This document shows positions 35,846-45,090 of a stretch of DNA of 64,000 nucleotides, piece by piece. The translations under genes and the position numbers were made by a program. The notes under the pieces are model-generated. The model did no database searches. It had not been told where the DNA came from and saw nothing but the letters and a program-made list of their open reading frames with translations. Numbering within the stretch: position 1 is the first letter of the stretch; every line of letters begins with the position of its first letter. This stretch comes from JAWLBY01 sp041687455 (lineage in GTDB: Bacteria > Pseudomonadota > Gammaproteobacteria > Xanthomonadales > Xanthomonadaceae): the NCBI GenBank assembly GCA_041687455.1, contig JAWLBY010000011.1, positions 1 to 64,000 of the forward strand. Reading direction: 5' to 3'.

Positions 35846-37627
35846 CTACCGCCGCCACCAGCGCCGCCGTCGCGGCTTGCCGCTGTCGAGCGGCTCGCCG
35901 AACAACGCGGCGCCGACCGTGCCGAACTTCAGCCCGACACTGCGGACGCCGTCGTCGTCGAGGTCGCGCACGACCAGCGTCGCTTCGCCGACCCGCAAGC
36001 GGTCGCCGATCTGCGGCTCGTTGTCGAAACGCCGTGCGAACAGTTCGGCAGCGGTCCGTTCGGCCAGCCGTTCCGGCACCGACAGGCCGTAGAACTCGGC
36101 CAGCGCCTGCATCGGCACCCGGCCGTCGAGCGTGAACGCGCCGAACATCTGCCGCTCGGCGTCCTGCGCCTCGCTGCCTTCGGCGAACAGCCAGTCGAGC
36201 CGGTTCACGTTGCCCGGCGGAGCGAGGAAGTAGGCGTAGTCGTCCGGCTCCAGCGCGCCGGCCTGCTCCGGCGACCAGACCTGCCGGTGCCGGACGACCA
36301 GTGCCGGTCGCGCCCAGCCCGGCAGCCGGCGGCCTCGCAGGATCGCACTGCCGGGCGCGACCCGGTAGCCGACCATCTCGTACTCGAGCTGGCCGGGCAG
36401 GTCGAGCTCGATCCGTCGCGATGGCGGATCGCGGCGCGGCAGCGCGACATGCAGCGCATGGGCGGCCCAGCTCAGGCTCCAGCCCTGCACCAGCAACGAG
36501 GCCAGCACGACGACGAACGCGACGTTGAAGTACAGCGACGCATTCGGCAGCCCGACCAGCATCGGGATCGAGGCCAGGAAGATGCCGACTGCGCCGCGCA
36601 GCCCGACCCACGAGACGAACGCCACTTCGGCCGGCCGGAACCGGAACGGCGCCAGGCACAGCACCACCGCCAACGGTCGCCCGACCAGCATCAGGAACGC
36701 CGCGATGCCGAGCGCCGGCACCAGCACCTGCGGCAGCTCACTGGGATTCACCAGCAATCCGAGCATCAGGAACATCGCGATCTGTGCCAGCCAGGTCGCG
36801 GCCTGCTGCACGCTGATGATGTTGGCCTGGGCACGGATCGGCCGGTTGCCGACCACCAGACCCGCCAGGTAGACGGCGAGAAAGCCGCTGCCGCCGAGCA
36901 GATTGGTCAGCGAGAACACCGCCACCGCGCCGGCCAGCGCCATCAGCGGGTGCAGCCCCGATGGCAGCTCGAGCCGGTTCAGCGCCGCCGCGATCGCCTT
37001 GCCGCCGGCCAGCCCGAGCACGGCGCCGACGCCGAACTGCACCACCAGCCGGGTCAACACGTCGGTCGCGCCGACCGCGCCGGCGCTGGCGATCCAGCCG
37101 ACCAGCAGCAGCGTCAGCAGCACCGCGGCCGGATCGTTGCTGGCCGACTCCATTTCCAGCGTGCCGCCGACCCGCCGCTGCAGGTGCAGACCGTTCGAGT
37201 GCAGCAGGAAGAACACCGCCGCAGCGTCGGTGCTGCTGACGATCGCACCGAGCAGCGCCGCCTGCGCCGGCTCCAGCGGCAACCACCACCAGGCGGCGAG
37301 TCCGGTCAGTGCGGCGGTGATCGCGACGCCGACGGTCGCCAGCATCGTCGCCGGCAGCAGCGCGCCGGCCATCTTCGCGACCTGCGTGCGCAGTCCGCCG
37401 TCGAACAGGATGATCGACAGCGCCAGCGAGCCGAACGTGTAGGCGAGCCGATAATTGTCGAACGCAAAGCCGCCCGGCCCGTCCTCGCCGATCAGCATGC
37501 CGAGGCCGAGGAACACCAGCAGCAGCGGCGCGCCGAAGCGACGGGCGATCAGGCTCGACAGGACGCCGGCGAGCACCATCGCGGCGCCGCCGAGCAGCAG
37601 CCACTGACTGTGGTCGAGCGCGTCCAT
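35846..37627 (-). CDS. nhaP2: Potassium/proton antiporter NhaP2 (CvrA)
   Basis: CPA1-family inner-membrane cation/proton antiporter exporting K+ (or Na+) in exchange for H+. It has 593 residues (E. coli 578). About 12-13 helices lie in residues 5-400, with the conserved GAIVSSTDAAAVFFLL and ESASNDPAAVLLTL segments carrying the transport aspartates. They are followed by a TrkA-C domain (about 405-480) and a CorC/HlyC-like domain (about 490-575). These cytosolic domains may bind nucleotides. Single gene, convergent with oleB and divergent from mgtE (154 bases). Confidence 0.9.
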   Translation of the reverse strand: MDALDHSQWLLLGGAAMVLAGVLSSLIARRFGAPLLLVFLGLGMLIGEDGPGGFAFDNYRLAYTFGSLALSIILFDGGLRTQVAKMAGALLPATMLATVGVAITAALTGLAAWWWLPLEPAQAALLGAIVSSTDAAAVFFLLHSNGLHLQRRVGGTLEMESASNDPAAVLLTLLLVGWIASAGAVGATDVLTRLVVQFGVGAVLGLAGGKAIAAALNRLELPSGLHPLMALAGAVAVFSLTNLLGGSGFLAVYLAGLVVGNRPIRAQANIISVQQAATWLAQIAMFLMLGLLVNPSELPQVLVPALGIAAFLMLVGRPLAVVLCLAPFRFRPAEVAFVSWVGLRGAVGIFLASIPMLVGLPNASLYFNVAFVVVLASLLVQGWSLSWAAHALHVALPRRDPPSRRIELDLPGQLEYEMVGYRVAPGSAILRGRRLPGWARPALVVRHRQVWSPEQAGALEPDDYAYFLAPPGNVNRLDWLFAEGSEAQDAERQMFGAFTLDGRVPMQALAEFYGLSVPERLAERTAAELFARRFDNEPQIGDRLRVGEATLVVRDLDDDGVRSVGLKFGTVGAALFGEPLDSGKPRRRRWWRR

Positions 37628-37781
37628 CCATCGATCATAGCCGGCACGGCGCGCGAGACCGCAACCACCGCGCGGCCGGACGCGACGGTGCCGCAGTGTG
37701 CCGGCGCGCGGTTCAGCCGGCTGCGCAGCGCTGCCGCATACTCGGGCGAGCCGCCCCGGCCGCCGAGGACGAGATCGCCCG

Positions 37782-39137
37782 ATGGATCACAACCAGGCGC
37801 TGTCCGAACTGCGCGACGCGCTGGCCGCCGGCGATCCGGCGGCGTTCGAGCGCAGCGCTCGCGCGCTGCATCCGCTCGACGTCGCCGAGCAACTGCAGAC
37901 GCTGCCGGTCGAATCGATGACCGCGCTGCTGGCGACCGCGGCACCGGCCTTGCGCGCGATGCTGTTCAGCTATCTGTCGTTGCCGTGGCAGCTCGAGATC
38001 GCCGGTCGGCTGGGCCGTGCGGAACTGGCCGAGCTGTTCGTGCACATGTCGAACGACGAACGCGCCGACTTGTTCAACGCGCTGCCAGCCAACCATCGCG
38101 AGCTGCTGCTGCCGGCGCTGGCGCAGGCCGAGCGCGAGGACATCCGCCGGCTGTCCGGCTACGCCGAAGACAGCGTCGGCGCCGTGATGACGTCCGACTA
38201 CGCCACCCTCGCGCCGATGCTCTCCGCGGCCGAGGCAATCGAATCGCTGCGCGATTCCGGGCCCACTGCCGAGACGATCTACGATGCCTACGTGATCGAC
38301 GACCAGCGCCGCTTGATCGGAGCGGTGACGTTGCGTGACCTGATCCTCGCTCGTCCGCGGACCCTGGTCGCCGAGCTGATGCGGAGCGACCCGGTCGCGG
38401 TGTACGTCGATGCACCGCCGGCCGAAGCAGCGAACCTGATCGCCCGCTACGACCTGCTGGCACTGCCGGTGCTCGACCGCGACGAGCGGCTGGTCGGCAT
38501 CGTCACCCACGACGACGCAATGGACGTTGCCGAAGCCGAAGCCACCGAGGACTTCCACAAGGCCGGCGGTGCGCATGGCGCGCTGGAAGGCAGCCTGCGG
38601 CACGCGTCGGTACCACGGCTGTACCGGCTGCGCGTGGTCTGGCTGGTGCTGCTGGTGTTCGGCAACCTGTTCTCGGGCGCCGGCATCGCGCATTTCGAGG
38701 ACACCATCGCGGCCAATCTCGCGCTGCTGTTCTTCCTGCCGCTGCTGATCGCAAGCGCAGGCAATGCCGGCTCGCAGGCCTCCACGCTGATGGTCCGCGG
38801 CCTCGCTACCGGCGACGTGCAGCTCGCCGACTGGAGCCGGATGCTCGCCCGCGAACTGCTGATCGCCGCCTTGCTCGGCCTGACCATGGCCGCGGCGATC
38901 TCGGCGATCGGCGTATGGCGCGGTGGCCCGGAAATCGCGCTGGTGGTCGCGATCACGATGGTGCTGGTGGTGGTGGCCGGCAGCATGATCGGCATGTCGC
39001 TGCCGTTCGTGCTGTCGCGGCTGCGACTCGATCCGGCCGCCGCCAGCGGCCCGCTGGTGACCTCGATCGCCGACATCGCCGGCGTGCTGATCTACTTCGG
39101 GCTGGCGAGTGTGTTGCTGTCGGAGGCGTCGGGCTGA
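37782..39137 (+). CDS. mgtE: Magnesium transporter MgtE
   Basis: Mg2+ channel of the inner membrane, 451 residues, standard for the family. Residues 1-130 form the MgtE N domain. Two CBS domains follow (about 130-255; MTSDYATLAPMLSAAEAIESL opens the first). The C-terminal pore of five helices (about 280-451) contains the conserved LLIASAGNAGSQASTLMVRGLA filter region. The start is ATG 37782; an upstream frame from 37698 is a Pro/Arg-rich artefact. Divergent from nhaP2, convergent with comM. Confidence 0.93.
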   Translation: MDHNQALSELRDALAAGDPAAFERSARALHPLDVAEQLQTLPVESMTALLATAAPALRAMLFSYLSLPWQLEIAGRLGRAELAELFVHMSNDERADLFNALPANHRELLLPALAQAEREDIRRLSGYAEDSVGAVMTSDYATLAPMLSAAEAIESLRDSGPTAETIYDAYVIDDQRRLIGAVTLRDLILARPRTLVAELMRSDPVAVYVDAPPAEAANLIARYDLLALPVLDRDERLVGIVTHDDAMDVAEAEATEDFHKAGGAHGALEGSLRHASVPRLYRLRVVWLVLLVFGNLFSGAGIAHFEDTIAANLALLFFLPLLIASAGNAGSQASTLMVRGLATGDVQLADWSRMLARELLIAALLGLTMAAAISAIGVWRGGPEIALVVAITMVLVVVAGSMIGMSLPFVLSRLRLDPAAASGPLVTSIADIAGVLIYFGLASVLLSEASG

Positions 39138-39162
39138 CGCGGCGCGCTGGCGGCAGGCGAGG

Positions 39163-40674
39163 TCAACGCGGTCCGGCCAGCGTCGTGCGCCGGTAGCCCA
39201 GCGCCTCGGCCAGATGCGGACGGACGATCGCGTCGCTGTCGGCGAGATCGGCGATCGTGCGGGCCACGCGCAGCACGCGACTGATCGAGCGCGCCGACAG
39301 TTGCAGGCGTTCGGCGGCCTGCTCGAGCAGTGTCTGGTCGGCGCCGCCCAGGCGGCAGTCGCGCTCGACCAGGGCCGGTGCGAGGCTTCCGTTGGCACAG
39401 CCGGCGCGGGCTTGCTGGCAGGTGCGGGCGGCCTCGACTCGCGCGCGCACCGTCGCACTGTCCTCGCCGCGCGGTGCGTCGGCCCGCAGCTCGGCCGGAG
39501 CGGCACGCGGCACCTCGATGATCAGGTCGATCCGGTCCAGCAGTGGGCCGGAAATGCGGCCACGGTAGCGGGCGATCTGCTCGGCGCTGCAGCGGCAGCG
39601 GCCGGACGGATCGCCGGCCCAGCCGCATGGGCACGGGTTCATCGCCGCGACGAGCTGGAAGCGGGACGGAAACTCGGCCTGCCGGGCGGCCCGCGAGATC
39701 GTGATCCGACCCGATTCGAGCGGCTCTCGCAGCACTTCGAGCACGCGGCGGTCCCACTCCGGCAACTCGTCGAGGAACAGCACGCCGTGATGGGCGAGGC
39801 TGATCTCGCCGGGCCGCGGCGGCGAGCCGCCACCGACCAGTGCGACGCCGCTGGCGCTGTGGTGCGGATGGCGAAAGCCCGGGCGGCGCCAGCTTCCCGG
39901 CTCGAGCTCGATGCCGGCCACCGAGCGCACCGCCGCCGCCTCCAGTGCTTCGGCCTCCGGCAGCGGCGGCAGCAGCCCGGGCAGCCGCGACGCCAGCAAG
40001 GTCTTGCCGCTGCCGGGCGGACCAACCAGCAGCAGATGGTGACCGCCGGCTGCGGCGATCTCGAGCGCACGGCGCGCCAGCGCCTGGCCGCGGACGTCGG
40101 CGAGGTCCGGGCCATGCACGGTGTCGGCGTCGACCGCGACCGGCTCGGCGGTCGGCAGCGGCGTGTCGCCGCGCAGATGGGCGCAGACTTCCAGCAGGTG
40201 GCCGGCGGTCCGCACTTCGGCGCGTCCGGCCAGCGCGGCTTCGGCTCCGTTGCCGTGCGGCAGCACCGCCGCACGGCCGTCGCGGGCGGCGCCGAGCACC
40301 GCCGGCAGGGCCCCGGCCACCGCACGCAGCTCGCCGGTCAGGCCCAGTTCGCCGAGGAACTCGCAGCGGGCCAGCGAGTCCGGCGGCAACTGGCCGCTCG
40401 CGGCGAGAATGCCGAGCGCGATCGGCAGGTCGAAGCGGGCGCCGTCCTTGGGCAGGTCGGCCGGCGCCAGGTTCACCGTGATCCGCCGCGCCGGCATCTC
40501 GAAGTGCGCGCACAGCAGCGCGGCGCGGACCCGGTCCTTGCTCTCCCGCACCGCCGCTTCCGGCAGGCCGACGATCGACATGCCGGGCAGGCCGCCGGAC
40601 AGGTGCACTTCGACCCGCACCGGCGGTGCATGCACGCCGCATTGCGCGCGGCTATGGACTAGGGCGAGGGACAT
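39163..40674 (-). CDS. comM: YifB/ComM family AAA+ ATPase
   Basis: Magnesium-chelatase-like AAA+ protein; the Haemophilus/Vibrio ComM is a branch-migration helicase needed for natural transformation. It has 503 residues (E. coli YifB 506). A Lon-protease-like N domain (SIVGLPEAAVRESKDRVRAAL) precedes Walker A GPPGSGKTLLA, Walker B GVLFLDELPEW, and a C-terminal Mg-chelatase domain. Four cysteines in NPCPCGWAGDPSGRCRCS bind zinc. It lies downstream of ubiK on the same strand (247 bases between). It suggests competence for DNA uptake but does not prove it. Confidence 0.92.
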   Translation of the reverse strand: MSLALVHSRAQCGVHAPPVRVEVHLSGGLPGMSIVGLPEAAVRESKDRVRAALLCAHFEMPARRITVNLAPADLPKDGARFDLPIALGILAASGQLPPDSLARCEFLGELGLTGELRAVAGALPAVLGAARDGRAAVLPHGNGAEAALAGRAEVRTAGHLLEVCAHLRGDTPLPTAEPVAVDADTVHGPDLADVRGQALARRALEIAAAGGHHLLLVGPPGSGKTLLASRLPGLLPPLPEAEALEAAAVRSVAGIELEPGSWRRPGFRHPHHSASGVALVGGGSPPRPGEISLAHHGVLFLDELPEWDRRVLEVLREPLESGRITISRAARQAEFPSRFQLVAAMNPCPCGWAGDPSGRCRCSAEQIARYRGRISGPLLDRIDLIIEVPRAAPAELRADAPRGEDSATVRARVEAARTCQQARAGCANGSLAPALVERDCRLGGADQTLLEQAAERLQLSARSISRVLRVARTIADLADSDAIVRPHLAEALGYRRTTLAGPR

Positions 40675-40921
40675 CGGGCGGGAGCACCTCGAGACGGGAC
40701 GGGCTGCGGGAGCGGCTTCAGCCGCTGCTTCCGGCGCACTCCCCGACGCGGCGGGGCACTATCGCGACCGGGGAAAACATCGCCGTTGAAGCCGCTTGCA
40801 GCGAACGGCAGGGGCAGAGTCGCAGGCTCGACGCGGCGACGGCAGCAGCCGCCCGGGCGGCGTCGCCCGACCGCTGCGACCGCGGTCGGCGCCGCGGCGG
40901 CGTTGACCGGGCTCGGCCGGT
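40675..40921. other. Intergenic region between comM and ubiK with REP-like unit
   Basis: CTGCGGGAGCGGCTTCAGCC at 40705-40724 is a REP-like unit. The rest is GC-rich with no reading frame or recognisable RNA. Confidence 0.5.
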
Positions 40922-41185
40922 TCAGTGGGTCGGCGGCGACCCGGCCTGCTGCGATTCGAGCCGGGCCACCGCCAGCTCCAGCTCGACCAGCTTCTCGCGA
41001 GTCCGCAGCAGTACCGCGCGCTGCACGTCGAATTCCTCGCGGGTCACCAGATCGAGCCGGCCGAGGCCCGCCTGCAGCGCCGAGCGGAAGTTGTTCTGCA
41101 GGTCCTGCCGGGCGTCGCCGAGCCCCGCCGGCAACAGGTCGGACAGTCGCTGGGCCAGGTCGTCGATCGCCTTGAAGTCGAGCAT
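40922..41185 (-). CDS. ubiK: Ubiquinone biosynthesis accessory factor UbiK
   Basis: Coiled-coil partner of UbiJ in the aerobic ubiquinone assembly complex. The 87 residues start with MLDFKAIDDLAQRLSDLLP, the BMFP/UbiK signature, followed by a helix with LVTREEFDVQRAVLLRTREKLVELELAVARLE, a trimeric coiled coil. It is divergent from glnK (157 bases), as in pseudomonads, where the ubiK-comM/glnK block is also found. UbiJ and UbiB are encoded 11-13 kb to the left. Confidence 0.92.
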   Translation of the reverse strand: MLDFKAIDDLAQRLSDLLPAGLGDARQDLQNNFRSALQAGLGRLDLVTREEFDVQRAVLLRTREKLVELELAVARLESQQAGSPPTH

Positions 41186-41342
41186 GGTGCAGTCCTCATC
41201 GAAAGTGGGTGCAGGCTAGCGCGGCAGGCGACGCCGCACCGTCGGCCGATGTCGCCGGCTGCTGTAGGAATTTTCCCACACGATCGCCGCGCTCCGGCGC
41301 TTGGTCTATGCTCCCGCAGCCGAGTCCGAGATACCGCCGCCG

Positions 41343-41681
41343 ATGAAAATGGTCACCGCGATCATCAAGCCGTTCAAACTCGACGACGTCCGCGAGGCGT
41401 TGTCGGAAGCCGGCGTCAACGGCATCACCGTCACCGAGGTGAAGGGCTTCGGCCGCCAGAAGGGCCACACCGAGCTGTATCGCGGCGCCGAATACGTGGT
41501 CGACTTCCTGCCGAAGATCAAGCTCGAGATCGCCGTCACCGACGATCAGGTCGAGCGCGTCGTCGAGGCGATCATGCAGGCCGCCAACACCGGCAAGATC
41601 GGCGACGGCAAGATCTTCGTCGCACCGCTCGACCAGGTGATCCGGATCCGCACCGGCGAGCTGGACGCCGACGCGGTCTGA
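41343..41681 (+). CDS. glnK: Nitrogen regulatory protein P-II (GlnK type)
   Basis: Trimeric signal protein that reports glutamine/2-oxoglutarate and ATP/ADP; targets are NtrB, the adenylyltransferase of glutamine synthetase and AmtB. It has 112 residues with the uridylylation site Tyr51 in GHTELYRGAEYVVDF and the C-terminal nucleotide motif TGKIGDGKIFV and IRIRTGE. MKMVTAIIKPFKLDDVREAL is closer to GlnK than to GlnB. Unusually, amtB, the normal downstream partner, is absent; sulP converges instead. It probably works with the ntrBC/glnA genes at 58.5-64 kb. Confidence 0.93.
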   Translation: MKMVTAIIKPFKLDDVREALSEAGVNGITVTEVKGFGRQKGHTELYRGAEYVVDFLPKIKLEIAVTDDQVERVVEAIMQAANTGKIGDGKIFVAPLDQVIRIRTGELDADAV

Positions 41682-41722
41682 GCGGGGCGGGCAATGCATC
41701 TTCGATAGGCAGGTGATCGATG

Positions 41723-41750
41723 CCTGCGCGACCAGCATAAGTCGCGCAGG
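41723..41750. terminator. Bidirectional terminator-like hairpin between glnK and sulP
   Basis: CCTGCGCGAC (41723-41732) and GTCGCGCAGG (41741-41750) form a perfect 10-base stem with an 8-base loop, between two convergent genes. There is no U-run. Confidence 0.6.
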
Positions 41751-41814
41751 TGCGACCAACGCCTATCTCATGGCGGTTCTGGCGAACGCGGATCAGTCGG
41801 CCGCGGCGAGCGCC

Positions 41815-43497
41815 TTACGGCATCTCCGCCGCCAGCCGCAGCGCGGCGTCGAAATCGGGCGCCATGCCGCGCAGGTTCGGATGCCGGTCGATGCCCATCT
41901 GCTGCAGCACCTCGCGCGGCTGCTGCTGCACACCGGAGAAGATCACCGCGCTGCCGCGCCGTTCGCAGCGGTCGAGAAACTGCTGCAGCGCGGTCACGCC
42001 GGAGGCGTCGATCAGCGGCACCAGGCGCATGCGCAGGATGAATGCGCGCGGCGGGTCCGGATACTGGTTCAGCACGTCGTCGAGCCGGTTGGCGACGGCG
42101 AAGAACAGCGGCCCGGAAATCCGGAACGCGGCGACGCCGGCCGGCAACTGCCGCTGCTGGTCGACGCTCGGCGGTCGGGTCAGGTCGTCGGTGTCCTCGT
42201 CGAGCAGCTTGACGTCGGATTCGAGCGCGACGACCGCACTCATCCGGTGCATGAACAGGAACGCCGCCATCACGACGCCGACCTCGATCGCGATCGTCAG
42301 GTCGAATGCGACGGTCAGCAGGAAGGTCACGACCAGCACCACCGCGTCGCCCGGCGGCGACCGCAGCAGATGCCGGAATCGATGCACCTCGCTCATGTTC
42401 CAGGCCACGATCAGCAGCACCGAGGCCAGCACCGGCAGCGGCACGTAACGCATCAGCGGTGCCAGCAGCAGCATGAAGACCAGCAGGAACACCGCATGCA
42501 GCATGCCGGCCATCGGCGTGCGGCCGCCGCTGCGGATGTTGGTCGCGGTGCGGGCGATCGCGCCGGTCGCCGGCAGGCCGCCGATCAGCGCCGACGCGGC
42601 GTTGGCGACGCCCTGGCCGACCAGTTCGACATTCGACCGATGGCGGCCGCCGGTCATGCCATCGGCGACCACCGCCGACAGCAGCGATTCGACGCCGCCG
42701 AGGAACGCGATCGTCAGTGCCGACGGCAGCAGCTCGGCGGTCCGCTCGAACGGGATGTTCGGGATGCCGAACTGCGGCAGCGTCGACGGGATGTCGCCGA
42801 ACGCGCTGCCGATCGTCGCGACCGGCACGCCGAACAGCGTCACCGCCAGCGAACCGGCAATCACCGCGATCAGGAACCCCGGCCAGCGCGGCCGCCAGTG
42901 GCGCAGGCCGACGATCAGCGCGATGCCGCCGAGACCAAGCGCCAGCGCCCACGGGTTCAGCGTGCCGATCGCGTCGCCGTAGGCGCGCCAGCGTTCGACG
43001 AACTCGCCCGGCACGCGCTCCATGTCGAGGCCGAGCAGATCCTTGACCTGGCTGCTGAAGATCGTCACCGCGATGCCGGCGGTGAAGCCGGTGATGACCG
43101 GTTGCGGCATGTATTTCATCAGCGTGCCGATCCGCAGCAGGCCGGCTGCGATCAGGATCAGTCCGGCCAACAGCGTGCACAGCACCAGGCCTTCATAGCC
43201 GTAGCGTTCGATGACGTTGAACACGACCGGAATGAAGGCCGCGGTCGGGCCGCCGATCTGCAGCCGCGAGCCGCCCAGCGCCGAGACCAGGAAGCCGGCC
43301 ACTATCGCGGTGTGCAGGCCCTTTTCCGGCGTCGTGCCGGAGGCGATCGCGAGCGCCATCGCCAGCGGCAGCGCGACGATCGCGACCGTCAGCCCGGCCA
43401 GCGCATCAGCGCGCAGGCTGTCGAGCCCGTAGCCGCGGCGCAGCGTCGTGTAGGCCTTCGGCAGGTACAGATGCCAGTTCGGCGTCGATGCGTTCAT
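41815..43497 (-). CDS. SulP/SLC26 family anion transporter
   Basis: Inner-membrane anion transporter (sulfate, bicarbonate or dicarboxylate), 560 residues. It has 12-14 predicted helices (residues 25-425), the family signature (ALAGLTVAIVALPLAMALAIASG, then GGPTAAFIPVV) and a C-terminal STAS domain (about 440-550: VAAFRISGPLFFAVANRLDDVL, LIDASGVTALQQF). It lies 16 bases after the lipoprotein gene and so ends the long DUF1631-PilZ-ApbE operon. Substrate not decidable from sequence. Confidence 0.9.
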   Translation of the reverse strand: MNASTPNWHLYLPKAYTTLRRGYGLDSLRADALAGLTVAIVALPLAMALAIASGTTPEKGLHTAIVAGFLVSALGGSRLQIGGPTAAFIPVVFNVIERYGYEGLVLCTLLAGLILIAAGLLRIGTLMKYMPQPVITGFTAGIAVTIFSSQVKDLLGLDMERVPGEFVERWRAYGDAIGTLNPWALALGLGGIALIVGLRHWRPRWPGFLIAVIAGSLAVTLFGVPVATIGSAFGDIPSTLPQFGIPNIPFERTAELLPSALTIAFLGGVESLLSAVVADGMTGGRHRSNVELVGQGVANAASALIGGLPATGAIARTATNIRSGGRTPMAGMLHAVFLLVFMLLLAPLMRYVPLPVLASVLLIVAWNMSEVHRFRHLLRSPPGDAVVLVVTFLLTVAFDLTIAIEVGVVMAAFLFMHRMSAVVALESDVKLLDEDTDDLTRPPSVDQQRQLPAGVAAFRISGPLFFAVANRLDDVLNQYPDPPRAFILRMRLVPLIDASGVTALQQFLDRCERRGSAVIFSGVQQQPREVLQQMGIDRHPNLRGMAPDFDAALRLAAEMP

Positions 43498-43513
43498 GCG
43501 GATTCCGATCCAG

Positions 43514-43915
43514 TCAGCGCGGCGAGAAATCGGGCAAGCCGGAGCTCAGCCACCAGCGCTTGGCGTCGGCGTCCCAGCGCCAGCGCTGCCGGTCGACGAT
43601 GCTGCGCTCGGCCTGCGTGTGCCGGTTGACGACCCGGATCTCGACCACCTGCAGCAACTCGCCGTCACTGACCGGCTGTTTGCCTTGCACGCTGTAGCCG
43701 GTCACCTGGAGCTGCTCGTAACGCTGCCGCTGGATGTCGCTCCAGGCGTGCCGCTCGGCCAGCGCCGGATCGATGAAGCCGGCCGCGACGTCGATCTCGC
43801 CCCAGCGGATCGCGCCGGCATAGGTGTACAGCGCGCGGTCGAGCTGGTGCATGTCGGGCCCGCGGGTGGCGCAGCCGGCCAGCAGCAGGCACAGCATGAT
43901 GACGAGATGACGCAT
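43514..43915 (-). CDS. Small lipoprotein, unknown function
   Basis: Lipoprotein of 133 residues. MRHLVIMLCLLLAGC gives a lipobox with Cys15. The mature part (about 118 residues: LDRALYTYAGAIRWGEIDVAAGFIDPAL, VEIRVVNRHTQAERSIVDRQRWRWD) has the mixed pattern of a small alpha+beta (NTF2-like) fold, but I do not recognise a family. It follows apbE by 56 bases and precedes sulP by 16 in one operon, and could be an accessory factor for either. The ATG is preceded by GAGT. Confidence 0.75.
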   Translation of the reverse strand: MRHLVIMLCLLLAGCATRGPDMHQLDRALYTYAGAIRWGEIDVAAGFIDPALAERHAWSDIQRQRYEQLQVTGYSVQGKQPVSDGELLQVVEIRVVNRHTQAERSIVDRQRWRWDADAKRWWLSSGLPDFSPR

Positions 43916-43971
43916 CGAAGACTCCCCTCGAAACGGATGCGGAAAAGACCCGGGCGGCGGCTGCGAGGCGC

Positions 43972-45090
43972 TCATCGCGACCCAGGCCGATGGCATGGCG
44001 CGGCGATGCCGAGTGGCGGACCGAGCATCGCAACCGGGCGCTGCAGCGTCAGCCGCTGCTGCATCGCAGTGGTGATGATCAGCTCGTCGCGTTCGGTCAG
44101 CAACAGCGCGCACTGGATGCCGAGCCGGTTCGACAGTTCGGCGAACCGCGCCGGGCCGCCGACCATCAATGCGGTGGCCGCCGCATCGGCCAACAGCGGG
44201 TCGTGATGCAGCACACTGACCGCGGCGACGCCGCGCACCGGCAGGCCGCTGCGCGGATCGAGCACGTGAGGCCAGCGCGTGCCGTCGGGCGCGGTCCGGT
44301 AGCGCGCGTAGTTGCCGCTCGAGAACAACGCCTCGCCATCGTGCAGGTCGACGCTGGCAAACGCGCTGCCGGCCTCGCCGAACGGGTCGCGCAGACCGAC
44401 CCGCCACGGCCGGCCGCCGGCATCGCCGAGCGCCACCACGTCGCCGCCCAGCGTCAGCAACGCGTTCGACAGGCCGGCCGCCCGCAGCAGGGCGACGACC
44501 CGTCGGGCCGCGGCGCCTTCGGCGATCGCGGCGAAATCGAGCTGCAGCGCCGGATGGCGGCTGAACACCTGCTCGCCGTCGTGGACCAGGTCGAACAGCG
44601 TCGGCACCCGGCGTCGCCACGTCTGCAGCGCCTCGTCGTCGGGCGCCGGCGTGCGGACCGGGTAGTCGCTGGTGTGGTAGCCCCACATCGCGATCAGCCG
44701 ACCGATTGCCGGATTGAACAGGCCGTCGCTGCGCATCGCGATCGGCCGGCTGTGCTTGATCAGCTCGTCGATCGAGGCCGGCAGCGGCACCCGCTCGCCG
44801 CGCGCAAGCGCCGCGTTCAGTTCGGTGAGTGCGCCCGGCTCCCACGGATGCCAGTCGCGATGCAGGCGGTTCAGCTCGGCGGCGATCGCGGCCAGCACCG
44901 GCGTGCGGCGCTCGGGTGCGGCATCGACCAGGTCGAGCTGCGCGGTGCTGCCGAACACGTGCAGGGTTTCGCGATGGCGTTCCGGTTCGCGCCCGCAGCC
45001 GGCCAGCAGCACCAGCATCGAGGCGGCCAGCGCGGCCAACAGCCGCCGGTGGTGATCGACGCGACCGACGCTGCGGCCGCACTCAGACAT
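43972..45090 (-). CDS. apbE: FAD:protein FMN transferase (ApbE), lipoprotein
   Basis: Lipid-anchored periplasmic enzyme that attaches FMN covalently to Thr or Ser of target proteins. It has 372 residues with a lipobox LLAGC (Cys32) after an N-terminal helix. The ApbE core is recognisable: HVFGSTAQLDLV, WHPWEPGALTELN, SDGLFNPAIGRLIAMWGY, LDFAAIAEGAA and the ADAAATALMVGG end that binds Mg. Some positions differ from well-studied ApbE proteins (EGAA for KGYA). It overlaps the PilZ gene by 8 bases. No obvious flavinylation target (NqrB/C, RnfG, FMN-bind domain) is near. The start at 45090 is set by the lipoprotein signal. Confidence 0.85.
   Translation of the reverse strand: MSECGRSVGRVDHHRRLLAALAASMLVLLAGCGREPERHRETLHVFGSTAQLDLVDAAPERRTPVLAAIAAELNRLHRDWHPWEPGALTELNAALARGERVPLPASIDELIKHSRPIAMRSDGLFNPAIGRLIAMWGYHTSDYPVRTPAPDDEALQTWRRRVPTLFDLVHDGEQVFSRHPALQLDFAAIAEGAAARRVVALLRAAGLSNALLTLGGDVVALGDAGGRPWRVGLRDPFGEAGSAFASVDLHDGEALFSSGNYARYRTAPDGTRWPHVLDPRSGLPVRGVAAVSVLHHDPLLADAAATALMVGGPARFAELSNRLGIQCALLLTERDELIITTAMQQRLTLQRPVAMLGPPLGIAAPCHRPGSR

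Noticed and set aside
40675..40921. tRNA or small RNA gene between comM and ubiK
   Set aside because: No cloverleaf or TTCRA arm visible; the palindrome is a REP-like unit.
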